Source: Segatella copri (lineage in GTDB: Bacteria; Bacteroidota; Bacteroidia; Bacteroidales; Bacteroidaceae). Taken from it: a stretch of DNA of 64,000 nucleotides. The translations under genes were made by a program, and so were the position numbers. Positions 17,922 through 27,016 of the stretch are shown here, in pieces. The stretch is from NCBI RefSeq assembly GCF_009495355.1, contig NZ_VZAD01000027.1:1-64000 (forward strand). The letters are read 5' to 3'. The notes under the pieces are model-generated. The model did no database searches. It was not told where the DNA came from and saw only the letters and a program-made list of their open reading frames with translations. The stretch's first letter is position 1; each line of letters starts with the position of its first letter.

Positions 17922-18127
17922 AAAAAGAAAAGGGTCGCCCGATGATGTGATGAAACTCCGAACTTAGCAATAAGTTTGAGAGCCCCCCGCTTTTGTAATC
18001 CACCGGCTTTGCAGCTTCACCGAACGAAGTCCAGCTTATTGTGGCCCGCCATAGGCAAGAGAAGTCTTCTCGGTTTCATAATTTGTAATGTGATGAGTAT
18101 CCCAATCTAACCGAAACGACCCTTATG
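17922..18127 (-). ncRNA. Unidentified structured RNA, about 200 nt
   Basis: A 395-base gap holds a minus-strand unit with a promoter at 18165-18134. Its predicted RNA starts near 18127. The ends pair (AAGGGTCG at the 5' end with CGACCCTT at the 3' end) and the 3' arm runs into TTTTCTTTTTATT, an intrinsic stop. Inside are a TCGGTT/AACCGA stem, a GAGAA/TTCTC hairpin, a CCAC/GTGG-closed arm and a CTC-AACTTA / TAAGTT-GAG hairpin. GC is well above the surrounding gap and no open frame fits. It does not match what I know of FMN, TPP or cobalamin riboswitches, tmRNA, RNase P or SRP RNA. It may be an independent RNA or a regulated leader of ribE. Confidence 0.6.
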
Positions 18128-18133
18128 TATTTG

Positions 18134-18165
18134 CAAAGATACTGCTTTCTTCTGATGCAGCCAAA
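18134..18165 (-). promoter_or_regulatory. Promoter of the structured RNA
   Basis: Minus-strand TTTGG at 18165-18161 and TATCTTTG at 18141-18134, 19-base spacer. The 33-base block is almost identical to the promoter at 35238-35207, suggesting a strong constitutive class. Confidence 0.75.
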
Positions 18166-18213
18166 TTTTTTGGCATTTTTTTACAGCATTCTTTCTGCTT
18201 GTTCTTCTTTTTT

Positions 18214-19290
18214 TTACAGCATTCCCTTCGATGAAGGCAGTTCGAAGTGATAGATATCTCGCTTCACTGCCATCTTGAGTGATCGTGCGAGGGCCTTGAA
18301 GATACCTTCTATCTTGTGGTGTTCGTTCTCGCCTTCTGCCTTGATGTTGAGGTTCATCTTGGCAGCATCGCTCAGACTCTTGAAGAAGTGCTTGAACATC
18401 TCGGTGGGCATTTCGCCTACTTTCTCGCGATGGAACTCAGCGTCCCAAACGAGCCAGGGGCGTCCACCAAAGTCGAGAGCCACCTGGCACAGGCAGTCGT
18501 CCATAGGCAGGCTGTAGCCATATCTCTCGATGCCTCTCTTGTTGCCCAATGCCTGAAGCAGACATTCGCCCAGTGCAATGCCTGTATCTTCGATGGTGTG
18601 GTGCTCATCCACGTAGAGGTCACCCTTGGTGTGGATGGTGAGGTCCATCATTCCGTGCTTTCCTATCTGCTCTAACATGTGGTCGAAGAAGCCCAGTCCT
18701 GTGGAGATGTCGCAGTGGCCCGAACCGTCGAGGTTCACCTTAATATATATGTCAGTCTCCTTGGTGGTGCGTTTTACCTCGGCGACGCGGTCGCCGGCAA
18801 AGAGAATTTCGGCTATTTTGTCCCAGTCCATGCCATCTTTGCCCAGTATCAGACTCTTGCATCCCAGGTTCTCGGCCAGTTGAGCGTCGGTTTCACGGTC
18901 GCCGATGACATAGCTGTTGGCCAAGTCGTATTCTGGATTGTCAATATAGTGGGTCAGCATGCCGGTGCCAGGCTTTCTCATGGGCGAGTTGTCCTCGGGG
19001 AAATGGCGGTCTATCAGTTGCTCCTTGAAGTGGATTCCCTCACTTTCCAGTGTCTGGATGATGAAGTTGTGCACAGGCCAGAAAGTGTTTTCCGGGAAGG
19101 AGTCGGTGCCTAATCCGTCCTGGTTGCTCACCATGACGAGCTGATAGTCTGTGTGTTGGGCAATGAAACTGAGGTTTCTCATCACGCCCTTGGTGAAGAC
19201 AAGCTTCTCGAAGCTGTCAATCTGTTCATCTTCCGGCTCCTGAATCAAGGTTCCGTCGCGGTCGATGAATAGCAGTCTGGTTTGTTTCAT
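18214..19290 (-). CDS. hisB: Bifunctional histidinol-phosphatase / imidazoleglycerol-phosphate dehydratase
   Basis: 358 residues from the ATG at 19290; a 12-codon upstream extension is less likely because [15 protein letters not shown] is the usual start. Residues 1-165 are a HAD phosphatase (FIDRDGTL nucleophile, [14 protein letters not shown]). Residues 170-358 are the dehydratase with its two metal motifs [10 protein letters not shown] and HHKIEG. They catalyse steps 7 and 9 of histidine synthesis. It stands 13 bases after a membrane-protein gene and away from other his genes seen here, which are absent from the window. Confidence 0.96.
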   Translation of the reverse strand: MKQTRLLFIDRDGTLIQEPEDEQIDSFEKLVFTKGVMRNLSFIAQHTDYQLVMVSNQDGLGTDSFPENTFWPVHNFIIQTLESEGIHFKEQLIDRHFPEDNSPMRKPGTGMLTHYIDNPEYDLANSYVIGDRETDAQLAENLGCKSLILGKDGMDWDKIAEILFAGDRVAEVKRTTKETDIYIKVNLDGSGHCDISTGLGFFDHMLEQIGKHGMMDLTIHTKGDLYVDEHHTIEDTGIALGECLLQALGNKRGIERYGYSLPMDDCLCQVALDFGGRPWLVWDAEFHREKVGEMPTEMFKHFFKSLSDAAKMNLNIKAEGENEHHKIEGIFKALARSLKMAVKRDIYHFELPSSKGML

Positions 19291-19303
19291 GTCTATGTCT
19301 TTT

Positions 19304-20239
19304 TTATGTTGAATGATTTTTAGCATTTAGCATTTCAGTTTTCTTCATTTCGTCGTTCTCTATACTGCCATAGAGAAAGACGTACGAGATAAACAACCAG
19401 TGCAGGATGTATGCGAAGATGAACAGCAGGAGAGCTGTCACGATGATGAAGAGGAAGGTGAAGTAGGAGGGCGTTCCTACCGGGTCGCCTTCGAGAGTGC
19501 CCATCTGTGCCGATACCTGTGCGCCTATCAGGATGGCGAGAGGAATGTAGATCAGGATACCTGCCACCAGGATGACAAGACTGCCCAGGAAACCCATCTT
19601 GAAGATGGAACCCATGTGGCGGAATCCGCACTTGAATGATTTCCAGGGGCGTAATTTTTCACCCTTTTCCTGCAACATGTATTTGGGAGTGAGATAGGCG
19701 AAAGGCAGACTCACCGCCATGCAGAGGGCGGTGGCAGCGACGATGGCGAGTGCAAAGAGCACGATGATGAGGAGCGAGGGCGAGCCTGCTGCCGAATCTG
19801 CCGTAGCAGCCGAGCCTGAGGCTGTGAGAAATGCCGTAAGGTAAAAGCAAGTTAGGGCAAACGTTGCGGCGAATGTGACGACGAAACTGACGACAGCCGA
19901 AACGAGATAAATCGTAGTAAACCGCTTCATCATTCTGCCAAAAGGCTTGTCGGTCAGCCAGCGCCATGCTGCTGCTCCCATGAGGAAAGCCGCCACGATG
20001 ACACCCAAGTAAACGACCGTCTGCAGGCAGAACGACAGCATCATGTTTTCCTCGCCCCAGTCGTGAAGCATCTTGTTGGGTGTGCGCAGGTAAACCATGA
20101 ATGCCACCATGAATGCATAGATCATAAAAGCCCACCATGTACTTTTCAGCAGGTTCTTCACATTGCCAGTCATCAGACTGTAAGCTTCTTTCATGCAGGC
20201 AGTTACACTGCGATGCTTTATCAAATCATTTATCTTCAT
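19304..20239 (-). CDS. Integral membrane protein, unknown function
   Basis: 311 residues with about six hydrophobic segments (starting near residues 35, 75, 115, 155, 215 and 270). The N-terminal cytosolic part ([19 protein letters not shown]) and repeated long helices resemble Bacteroidota proteins of unknown function with a YciC/DUF-like membrane core. No catalytic motif is visible. It precedes hisB by 13 bases and is probably cotranscribed with it. Confidence 0.75.
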   Translation of the reverse strand: MKINDLIKHRSVTACMKEAYSLMTGNVKNLLKSTWWAFMIYAFMVAFMVYLRTPNKMLHDWGEENMMLSFCLQTVVYLGVIVAAFLMGAAAWRWLTDKPFGRMMKRFTTIYLVSAVVSFVVTFAATFALTCFYLTAFLTASGSAATADSAAGSPSLLIIVLFALAIVAATALCMAVSLPFAYLTPKYMLQEKGEKLRPWKSFKCGFRHMGSIFKMGFLGSLVILVAGILIYIPLAILIGAQVSAQMGTLEGDPVGTPSYFTFLFIIVTALLLFIFAYILHWLFISYVFLYGSIENDEMKKTEMLNAKNHST

Positions 20240-20270
20240 AGTTTCATTGAATGCTTAGTGTTTAATGTTT

Positions 20271-20328
20271 AATGTTTAGTGTTTAATTGTGGGATAACAA
20301 CCTTTCTGCACATTAAACACTAAACATT
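20271..20328. repeat. 17-bp perfect inverted repeat (TTTAATGTTTAGTG family)
   Basis: Arms at 20271-20287 and 20312-20328 are exact complements with a 24-base loop. The same word occurs at 35561-35577 and in both orientations at 43829-43905, always between genes. It may act as a terminator of the minus-strand methyltransferase gene or be a dispersed repeat. Confidence 0.8.
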
Positions 20329-20332
20329 AGTT

Positions 20333-21097
20333 TCATCTCCTTCCTTGTCTTCTGAATTCCGAGCAGGTGATGGCCGTGGCTATTGCTACGTTCAGACTGT
20401 CGGCAGTAGGTCTTTCTGGAGGGAAGTTGGGGATGAGCAGCCTGCGGTTCACCCTCTGGGTGAGTTCGGGCGAGATGCCTTTTCCCTCGTTTCCCATGAC
20501 GATGAATCCACGGTTGTCGAGCTGTTGTGCATAGATGTCCTCACCGTCGAGCAGGGTACCGTAGACAGGCACGTCGGCAGGCAGCGAGGCGAACAGCGCC
20601 ATCAGGTCGCCATACAGGACCTTCACTCTGGCGATGCTTCCCATCGTGGCTTGCACCACCTTGGGATTATACACATCGGCAGTTTCGGGCGAACAGTAAA
20701 TGTTCTCTATGCCAAACCAGTCGGCGATGCGGATGATGGTTCCCAGGTTGCCCGGGTCCTGCACTCCGTCGAGGGCGAGGTTCAGACAGTTGAAGTCGAC
20801 GTTGGCAGAAGCGAAGTCTCTGTTGTCCCTTTGGTCAAAGACGGCGAGCACCTGTTGCGGATGCTGCAGGAAGCTCACCTTTCTGAGTTCCTCCTCGCTT
20901 ACCGTGACCACTTCCGTCCTTGGGTCAATGCTTTTGTCTTTGAGCCATTCTTCGGTAGCCACAATAAGCGATGCAGGCTGCAGTACTAAGAGGTCGTCCA
21001 CCACCTTGTGTCCTTCAGCCACGAACTTACCTTCCTTGTTGCGGTTTTTCTTCAGTTCGAGCGACTTGATATATTTTATCTTGTTCTTGCTGATCAT
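20333..21097 (-). CDS. TrmH/SpoU family RNA methyltransferase
   Basis: 254 residues. The N-terminal substrate-binding part (KIKYIKSLELKKNRNKEGKF) is followed by a SPOUT domain with its three motifs: DGVQDPGNLGTIIR, GNEGKGIS, and LNVAIATAI. It would 2'-O-methylate a tRNA or rRNA ribose using S-adenosylmethionine; the target nucleotide cannot be told. It lies 42 bases downstream of the GNAT gene, probably cotranscribed. Confidence 0.9.
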   Translation of the reverse strand: MISKNKIKYIKSLELKKNRNKEGKFVAEGHKVVDDLLVLQPASLIVATEEWLKDKSIDPRTEVVTVSEEELRKVSFLQHPQQVLAVFDQRDNRDFASANVDFNCLNLALDGVQDPGNLGTIIRIADWFGIENIYCSPETADVYNPKVVQATMGSIARVKVLYGDLMALFASLPADVPVYGTLLDGEDIYAQQLDNRGFIVMGNEGKGISPELTQRVNRRLLIPNFPPERPTADSLNVAIATAITCSEFRRQGRR

Positions 21098-21139
21098 CGT
21101 TGTATTTCTTTCTCCTGAATTTTTGGGAGTTTCTTCTTT

Positions 21140-21661
21140 TTATCCTTTGGGCCGCATGGTGATTTTTTCAAAGGCGAATCTCAGCCCTCTCTCACCATAG
21201 CTCACCTTTCCACAAAGGCAGAATCCCATAGACGAGAGCAGGCTCACCATGGGCAGGTTGTCGTAGTTGGTGTCCACCTTGATGCTGGGCACGTGCTCCA
21301 CTTCGCACAGGCTACACACCTTGTTGATGAAAATGCGTGCGTATCCCTCTCTCTGCAGTTTGGGCAGGGTTGCGAACCGGTGTATGACGTAATAGTTGCT
21401 GTTGGTGAGCCATTTTCCTTCGAGAAACTCGTAGGCAGGTTCTCCGTTCAGCACCACCGCTCCGTAAACGGCTATCTGGTCGTTCACGGTGAGCACATAG
21501 GCATTGCCGTTGTTGATGTCTGCCAGGATGTCCTTGTAGGCAGGATATTGCTCTGTCCACTGGTGACGTCCCGACTTGATCATCTGTTCTCTGGCTTCGT
21601 TGATGACCGTCCAGCAACCGTCAAAGTCTTTCATGAAAGCTGGTCTAAAATCAATCTTCAT
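21140..21661 (-). CDS. GNAT family N-acetyltransferase
   Basis: 173 residues with the GNAT fold: RPAFMKDFDGCWTVINEA at the start, VIHRFATLPKLQREGYARIF containing the acetyl-CoA binding R/Q-x-x-G-x-A loop, and a final VDTNYDNLPMVSLLSSMGF segment. Substrate unknown. Upstream gene of the TrmH-like methyltransferase. Confidence 0.85.
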   Translation of the reverse strand: MKIDFRPAFMKDFDGCWTVINEAREQMIKSGRHQWTEQYPAYKDILADINNGNAYVLTVNDQIAVYGAVVLNGEPAYEFLEGKWLTNSNYYVIHRFATLPKLQREGYARIFINKVCSLCEVEHVPSIKVDTNYDNLPMVSLLSSMGFCLCGKVSYGERGLRFAFEKITMRPKG

Positions 21662-21756
21662 GCTGTTTCTTTTTGTTGCGTATTATGTTGTGTTTAACTT
21701 CCGAACTTGCTGAAGTTCAGTTGCGTATTTATGTAATTTTTCTGCTGTGTGTCGAC

Positions 21757-23055
21757 TTAATCCACGAGGCATTTGTCCAATTCCTTGCAGATGGCCTCTT
21801 TCTGCAGATGCTGACCGATGAATACGATCTTGATCATTCTGTCGCCCACCTTGTCGTCCCATTCCTTTCTGAGCTGTTCCTCACGTGCCAGCAGCTCGTC
21901 GAGTTGGTCTTTAGGCATGGTGGCTATCCATTGTCCAGCCTGCTTCACGGTCTTCTGTCTTCCAGCCTGTTCGAACACGTAGCACATGTCTCTCTCGTCG
22001 GCAAAGTAGCAGATTCCCTTGGCTCTTACCACGTCGCGTGGCCATTTGCGTGCCACGAAGTCGTCGAAGAGTCCCAGGTCGAAAGGCTTGCGGCTGTAGT
22101 ACACGAAGGTGCCGATGCCGTATTCCTCAGCCTCTCCCTCATCGTCGTGGTGATGATGGTGATGGTCGTGGTCGTGATGATGATGATGCTCGTGTTTATC
22201 ATGCTCGTGCTTATCGTCGTGGTCGTGATGATGATGCTCGTGCTCATCGTCATCGTGCTCATCGTCATCGTGCTCATCGTCATCATCATGATCGTCGTGA
22301 TCGTGATGATCTTCGTTGCGTTCTGCCTCAATCTCCTGGATCCATCCAGCCGATGTGGCCACGGTTTCCCAGTCAAACTTACGTGTGTTGACAATCTTGT
22401 CGAGGTCTACGTCGCCGTAGTTGCACTCGAAGATTTCAGCCTTGGGCTGTATGGCTTTGATGATGTGTTTCAGTTTGTCGAGGTCTTTGGGTTCCACCTC
22501 AGCAGCCTTGTTGAGCAGGATGATGTTGCAGAACTCTATCTGCTGGATGACGAGCGACGCCAGATCTTCCTCGTCGATGTTGTCCTTCATCAGGTCGTCG
22601 CCGCCTGCAAACTCGTCTTTCATTCTCAGAGCGTCCACAACGGTAACGATGCTGTCGAGTTTCAGCACTCCGTTCTTGATGTATTGCGGACCGAGAGTAG
22701 GAATCGAGCAGATGGTCTGTGCGATAGGCGCAGGCTCGCAGATGCCGCTTGCCTCGATGACGATGTAGTCGAACTTCTGCATGTCAACGATTTCCTTGAG
22801 TTGTTCCACGAGGTCCATCTTCAGCGTACAGCAGATGCATCCGTTTTGCAGAGCCACGAGCGAGTCGTCTTTCTTTCCTACCACGCCTCCTTGTTCTATG
22901 AGGGCAGCATCGATGTTCACCTCGCCGATATCGTTGACGATGACTGCAAACTTGATGCCTTTCTGGTTAGCCAAAATCTTGTTGAGTAGTGTTGTCTTTC
23001 CACTGCCTAAATAGCCTGTAAGCAACAGGACTGGAATTTCTTTTCTACTGTTCAT
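21757..23055 (-). CDS. CobW/COG0523 GTPase with His/Asp-rich metal-binding insert
   Basis: 432 residues. The G3E GTPase has Walker A GYLGSGKTTLL, the metal motif CICC and DYIVIEASGICEP. A low-complexity insert of about 65 residues (about 245-310) consists almost wholly of His, Asp and Glu. The C-terminal CobW_C domain follows (YSRKPFDLGLFDDFVARKWP). Such proteins load zinc or related metals into target enzymes; the insert fits metal storage or sensing. It follows dsbD by 24 bases. No Zur site is obvious. The insert is written in repeated DNA triplets and is likely length-variable between strains. Confidence 0.9.
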   Translation of the reverse strand: MNSRKEIPVLLLTGYLGSGKTTLLNKILANQKGIKFAVIVNDIGEVNIDAALIEQGGVVGKKDDSLVALQNGCICCTLKMDLVEQLKEIVDMQKFDYIVIEASGICEPAPIAQTICSIPTLGPQYIKNGVLKLDSIVTVVDALRMKDEFAGGDDLMKDNIDEEDLASLVIQQIEFCNIILLNKAAEVEPKDLDKLKHIIKAIQPKAEIFECNYGDVDLDKIVNTRKFDWETVATSAGWIQEIEAERNEDHHDHDDHDDDDEHDDDEHDDDEHEHHHHDHDDKHEHDKHEHHHHHDHDHHHHHHDDEGEAEEYGIGTFVYYSRKPFDLGLFDDFVARKWPRDVVRAKGICYFADERDMCYVFEQAGRQKTVKQAGQWIATMPKDQLDELLAREEQLRKEWDDKVGDRMIKIVFIGQHLQKEAICKELDKCLVD

Positions 23056-23079
23056 AGTTTTATTTATTTTACTCGAGTT

Positions 23080-25155
23080 TTATTTTCTGTAGTTGTCGAG
23101 TCCCTTGTTCAGGAACTCAAGATATGCGTTTACGTCCTCCTTGAAGCTGAAAGCTGCGGTGAGCGGATTGCCGTCGTTGTCGACAGCCACGTAGAAGGGC
23201 TGAGCGTTGGCACCAAATTTGCTTGCCTGCAGGTAGCTCCATTTGTCGCCGACGGTTCTCAGGGTGTACTTCTCGCCGTTGAATGTCACTTCCATAGGCT
23301 GTGGCAATGGCGTCTTGTCGTCCACATAGAGCGAGATGAGCACGTAGTCTTTGGTCAGCTTGTCAGCCACGTTGGCGTCGGTCCATACCGAAGCTTCCAT
23401 CTTGCGGCAGTTCACGCAGCCGAATCCGGTGAAGTCTATCAGCACAGGTTTGCCCTGAGCCTTGGCAGCTGCCATTCCCATCTCGTAGTCCTTGTAGGCA
23501 GGTTCCACGGTCTTGGTGTTCAGGTTGAAGTCCTGTGTGTTGATAGGAGGAGCGAATGCACTCACCGCCTTGCAGGGAGCGCCCCAGAGACCGGGAACCA
23601 TATACACGGCGAAGGCCAGCGAGCACAGACCCAGCATGATGCAGGGCACGGGCATAGGTTTGTCTATCTCGCCACCGATGGCGTCTACCTGGAACTTCAA
23701 CTTACCGATGAGGTAGAGACCCAGGGCGCCGAAGATGACTATCCAGAGCGACAGGAACACCTCGCGGTCCAAGATGTGCCAGCCATAAGCCAGGTCGGCC
23801 ACAGAGAGGAACTTCAATGAGAACGCCAGTTCGACGAATCCCAAAACAATCTTGATGGTTTCCATCCATGAACCCGACTTAGGGGCCGACTTGAGCCATG
23901 AAGGGAAGAGTGCGAAGAGGGTGAAGGGCAGGGCGAGTGCCAGTGCGAATCCCAGCATGCCCACGGTAGGAGCCAGCCAGTCGCCCGACGTCACCGTCTG
24001 AACCAACAGCAGTCCGATGATAGGTGCTGTGCACGAGAAAGACACCAGTACGAGGGTGAAGGCCATCAGGAAGATGGAGATCAGTCCTGTGGTGCTCGAT
24101 GCCTTGTTGTCTACGGCGTTGCCCCAGCGGTCGGGCAGTTTGATTTCAAACCATCCGAAGAAGGAGAAGGCGAACACCGCCAAGAGTACGAAGAGAATGA
24201 TGTTGAATACCGCACTGGTAGACAGAGCGTTGAGTGTGCTTGGACCTGCGATGGCTGTGACGGCGAGACCCAAAGTCAGATAGATGACCACGATGCTGAG
24301 TCCGTAGGTGCAGGCATCGCGAACGCCCTTCTTCTTGTCGTTCTTGGCACGTTTCAGGAAGAAACTCACCGTCATAGGAATGATAGGCCAGATGCAAGGC
24401 ATTACCAGTGCGAGGAGTCCGCCCACGAGTCCCATCAGGAAGATATAGATGAGCGAGTGGTTGACTATGTCTTTGGCGCCTCCGAACGCCTGCAACTCTT
24501 TCACTACGGGCTGCCACAGCGCCTTGGTGTCGAGCTGTTCGGCAGCTTGAGCCAGGGCTGCGCTGTCCAAGGTGTTCTGCTGTGCGGTGTCGGTCAAGGC
24601 AGCCTGCATCATGGCGATAGAGTCGGCTTTGGCCTTGGCTGCCATTGCAGCGTCCTGCTTGTTGTCGGTCTTGGCTTCCTGAGCAGCCTTGCTGTCTATG
24701 GCAGGCGCCTTGCCTGTGTGCTTGAAGTTGACCTCTGAAGGAGGCAGACAGCTCTGGTCGTTGCAGGCTCCGTATTCCAAGTATGCGTCGATAACATACT
24801 GAGCAGCAGTGAATTTTACCTTCTGCACGAAAGTGGCGCTTCCTTCGAAGAAACGCAGCTTCATGCCGAACATATTGTCGTATTTCGACACCTCGTTGCC
24901 TCGTGCCTGCAGTTTGCCGACGAGTTCTACGCCTTCCATTTTGTTGACGTTGAAGGTTGCCGAGATAGGTCCGTCGCTTCCCAAACCTGTAGAGTAGACG
25001 TGCCATCCTGGTTGAATCTTTCCGCTGAATACAATCTCTGCAACTGCTGTCCCGTTAGTTTTCAACTGACTGGTGAATTTTACAGGGCTAAGCAGTTGTG
25101 CCTGTGCAATAACTGCGAACAGCAGTAATTGCAGCGTAAATAACATTTTTTTCAT
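23080..25155 (-). CDS. dsbD: Thiol:disulfide interchange protein DsbD
   Basis: 691 residues from ATG 25155 (MKKMLFTLQLLLFAVIAQA signal peptide; an 11-codon extension upstream is unlikely). An N-terminal periplasmic domain has a Cys pair (GACNDQSCLPP). A central eight-helix membrane domain follows with Cys in MPCIWP and SFSCTAP, then a C-terminal thioredoxin domain with CVNC. It carries electrons from cytosolic thioredoxin to periplasmic disulfide reductases and c-type cytochrome maturation. Minus-strand TAACTTTG at 25193-25186 is its likely promoter. First gene of a unit with the COG0523 GTPase. Confidence 0.95.
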   Translation of the reverse strand: MKKMLFTLQLLLFAVIAQAQLLSPVKFTSQLKTNGTAVAEIVFSGKIQPGWHVYSTGLGSDGPISATFNVNKMEGVELVGKLQARGNEVSKYDNMFGMKLRFFEGSATFVQKVKFTAAQYVIDAYLEYGACNDQSCLPPSEVNFKHTGKAPAIDSKAAQEAKTDNKQDAAMAAKAKADSIAMMQAALTDTAQQNTLDSAALAQAAEQLDTKALWQPVVKELQAFGGAKDIVNHSLIYIFLMGLVGGLLALVMPCIWPIIPMTVSFFLKRAKNDKKKGVRDACTYGLSIVVIYLTLGLAVTAIAGPSTLNALSTSAVFNIILFVLLAVFAFSFFGWFEIKLPDRWGNAVDNKASSTTGLISIFLMAFTLVLVSFSCTAPIIGLLLVQTVTSGDWLAPTVGMLGFALALALPFTLFALFPSWLKSAPKSGSWMETIKIVLGFVELAFSLKFLSVADLAYGWHILDREVFLSLWIVIFGALGLYLIGKLKFQVDAIGGEIDKPMPVPCIMLGLCSLAFAVYMVPGLWGAPCKAVSAFAPPINTQDFNLNTKTVEPAYKDYEMGMAAAKAQGKPVLIDFTGFGCVNCRKMEASVWTDANVADKLTKDYVLISLYVDDKTPLPQPMEVTFNGEKYTLRTVGDKWSYLQASKFGANAQPFYVAVDNDGNPLTAAFSFKEDVNAYLEFLNKGLDNYRK

Positions 25156-25399
25156 CCTAATCTTTATCTTTTTTATATTTGAGTGCAAAGTTACTAATTT
25201 TAATTGAAATAGTAACCATTTAGGGCGATTTTTTGTTAAGAAGATAAAGGGGAAGAAGAGGCAGGAATATTTTATTTTTGTCAGGAATGCTTCTCAAATT
25301 CTTTACTTAAAAATTATTGGCTCGAATCAAATATCTCATTCAGAATAATTCTTGAGTTAGGATAGCCTTTGTTTTAACTCCATTGAATTCTCCTTGACT

Positions 25400-26029
25400 T
25401 CAGAGAATGCTCTCGTAAATCTTGTCGAATTCCTGTCTTAGCAGCGCTTTGTCCTCGATGATGTCGCGCAGCATTTTCAGTTCCTTCTCGTTGGGCGAGT
25501 TGGGAATCCAGAGTTTGATGTATCCATGTACTGAGTACTTCTCGTCCATGTGGTGGGCGAAGAGTTCCCATATTTGTTCCTTGTCTTTACCGGGATTGTT
25601 TTCCTTGGCATAGAGGATGGCACGGAGGAAGATCTCGTGGGTGTCGATGTCGCGGTCGGCTTCAGCCACGATTTTGCCGTAGATGCTTCTGGGCTGACGG
25701 CTTGACGAGGCCCTGTGGTCTTCCACCGCCTCTTTCATGATCTTTATCTGGTCTTGGGAGAACCATCGCTTCAGCCGGGCATCTGCCATGAGAATCTTTC
25801 CGCTCGTGATGTGGTGGATAGCTCTCGGTCCGCTCATTCCCAGGTCGTGGTAGGCAGCCACGACATACACCATGTTGATGTCGGCACCCGTGATGCGTGC
25901 CAACTCCAGAGAATTTTTGATCACCCTGTTGACGTGTCTGAGTCCGTGGCTTTCACCGAACTCTGTATATTTTGGCAGAATCTGTGTTTCCACAAACTCC
26001 ATGATTTCCATACTTACTTGTTGTATCAT
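25400..26029 (-). CDS. HD-domain phosphohydrolase
   Basis: 209 residues with the HD metal motif (GESHGLRHVNRV ... AAYHDLGM) and further metal-binding His/Asp (EDHRAS, AEADRDID). Such proteins hydrolyse nucleotides or phosphate esters; the substrate is not evident. It is last in the tRNA-Ser to menA unit, 15 bases after menA. Several start codons are possible within the first nine residues. Confidence 0.85.
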   Translation of the reverse strand: MIQQVSMEIMEFVETQILPKYTEFGESHGLRHVNRVIKNSLELARITGADINMVYVVAAYHDLGMSGPRAIHHITSGKILMADARLKRWFSQDQIKIMKEAVEDHRASSSRQPRSIYGKIVAEADRDIDTHEIFLRAILYAKENNPGKDKEQIWELFAHHMDEKYSVHGYIKLWIPNSPNEKELKMLRDIIEDKALLRQEFDKIYESIL

Positions 26030-26044
26030 TGCTTTTTCTCCTCA

Positions 26045-27016
26045 TTATATTTCCAATGCAAATCCCAGGACGATGGTCAGGAAAACGATTTGTCCATAGA
26101 TGAAAATATTGCGTGCCGTACTTCCCAACACCCTGTTGAGTTCCCTGCCGTGGTTGATGGCTTTCAGCTGCCGGTAGGTAGTATGGTGCATGGCTGCGTA
26201 GACGGCGTAGAGGGGGAGGGCGAAGGTAGAGGTGTCGCGCACTACGGCATCGTGGATTCCCATGCCCATCATGATGGCGAGGGGCACATACCCCAAGAGC
26301 AGATAGAGCCAGAGTGCACTCTTCTCGTCCCATCTGTCGATTAACTTGACGATGAGTGTGCGTTTGCCAGCCTCGCGGTCGTTGTCTCTGTCGCGGAAGT
26401 TGTTCACCACCAAGAGTGTGTCCACCACCAGTCCGCAAGCGATAGCGGCCATCACCACCTCAGTACTTACTGTCTTGTAGCCCTCGGGCATGATGACATA
26501 ATAGGTGCAGCACACCGGTACGATGCCAAAGAACAGCAGCACCAGTATGTCGCCCATGCCGTGGTAGCTGAAGGTTGTGGTGTAGAGGAAGCAGAACGCT
26601 ACGCAGGCCACTCCCACCCATATCATGGCCATTCCTCCGTAGATGACGAGTGGCAGACCGATGGCGCATCCAAGGAGCGTGGTCACGATGATACCCGTCT
26701 TCATGGCGCGTTCGGTGATCCATCCTTCGGCGCAGGCCCTCTTGGGGCCTAATCGTGTCTCGTCGTCATTTCCCCGTTTAAAGTCGAAGTAGTCGTTCAC
26801 GAAGTTGGAGTCTATCTGCATCACCCATGCGAAGAGCAGACACAGTAGGGCTGGTATGTGCAGGATGTGAGGCTGTGCAGCATCGCCAACAGTTTCCATC
26901 AGATAGCAGTCGCGCATAGCGAGTGCGATGGCTATCAGTACGGGTACAGCCGCAGCCGACAGCGTTTTGGGGCGCGCTGCCAAAAACCAGGCCTTTATCG
27001 AATTTGTTGCAATCAT
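26045..27016 (-). CDS. menA: 1,4-dihydroxy-2-naphthoate prenyltransferase MenA
   Basis: 323 residues from the ATG at 27016, one base of which is shared with the stop codon of the upstream porin gene (TGATG), which favours it over the TTG three bases earlier. UbiA-type membrane enzyme with both Asp-rich motifs (NDYFDFKRGND and RDRDNDREAGKRT) and about eight helices. It attaches the prenyl tail to DHNA to form demethylmenaquinone. Translational coupling to a porin is unusual but tight. Confidence 0.95.
   Translation of the reverse strand: MIATNSIKAWFLAARPKTLSAAAVPVLIAIALAMRDCYLMETVGDAAQPHILHIPALLCLLFAWVMQIDSNFVNDYFDFKRGNDDETRLGPKRACAEGWITERAMKTGIIVTTLLGCAIGLPLVIYGGMAMIWVGVACVAFCFLYTTTFSYHGMGDILVLLFFGIVPVCCTYYVIMPEGYKTVSTEVVMAAIACGLVVDTLLVVNNFRDRDNDREAGKRTLIVKLIDRWDEKSALWLYLLLGYVPLAIMMGMGIHDAVVRDTSTFALPLYAVYAAMHHTTYRQLKAINHGRELNRVLGSTARNIFIYGQIVFLTIVLGFALEI

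Noticed and set aside
17819..18213. FMN riboswitch upstream of ribE
   Set aside because: The conserved RFN segments are not found in either orientation of the gap.
22130..22318. Possible CRISPR or microsatellite array
   Set aside because: The repeats are codons of the His/Asp-rich insert of a real protein, not spaced CRISPR repeats.
21673..22989. Plus-strand 438-codon frame opposite the COG0523 gene
   Set aside because: Its Val/Met/Ile runs are the reverse of the His/Asp codons in the real gene.
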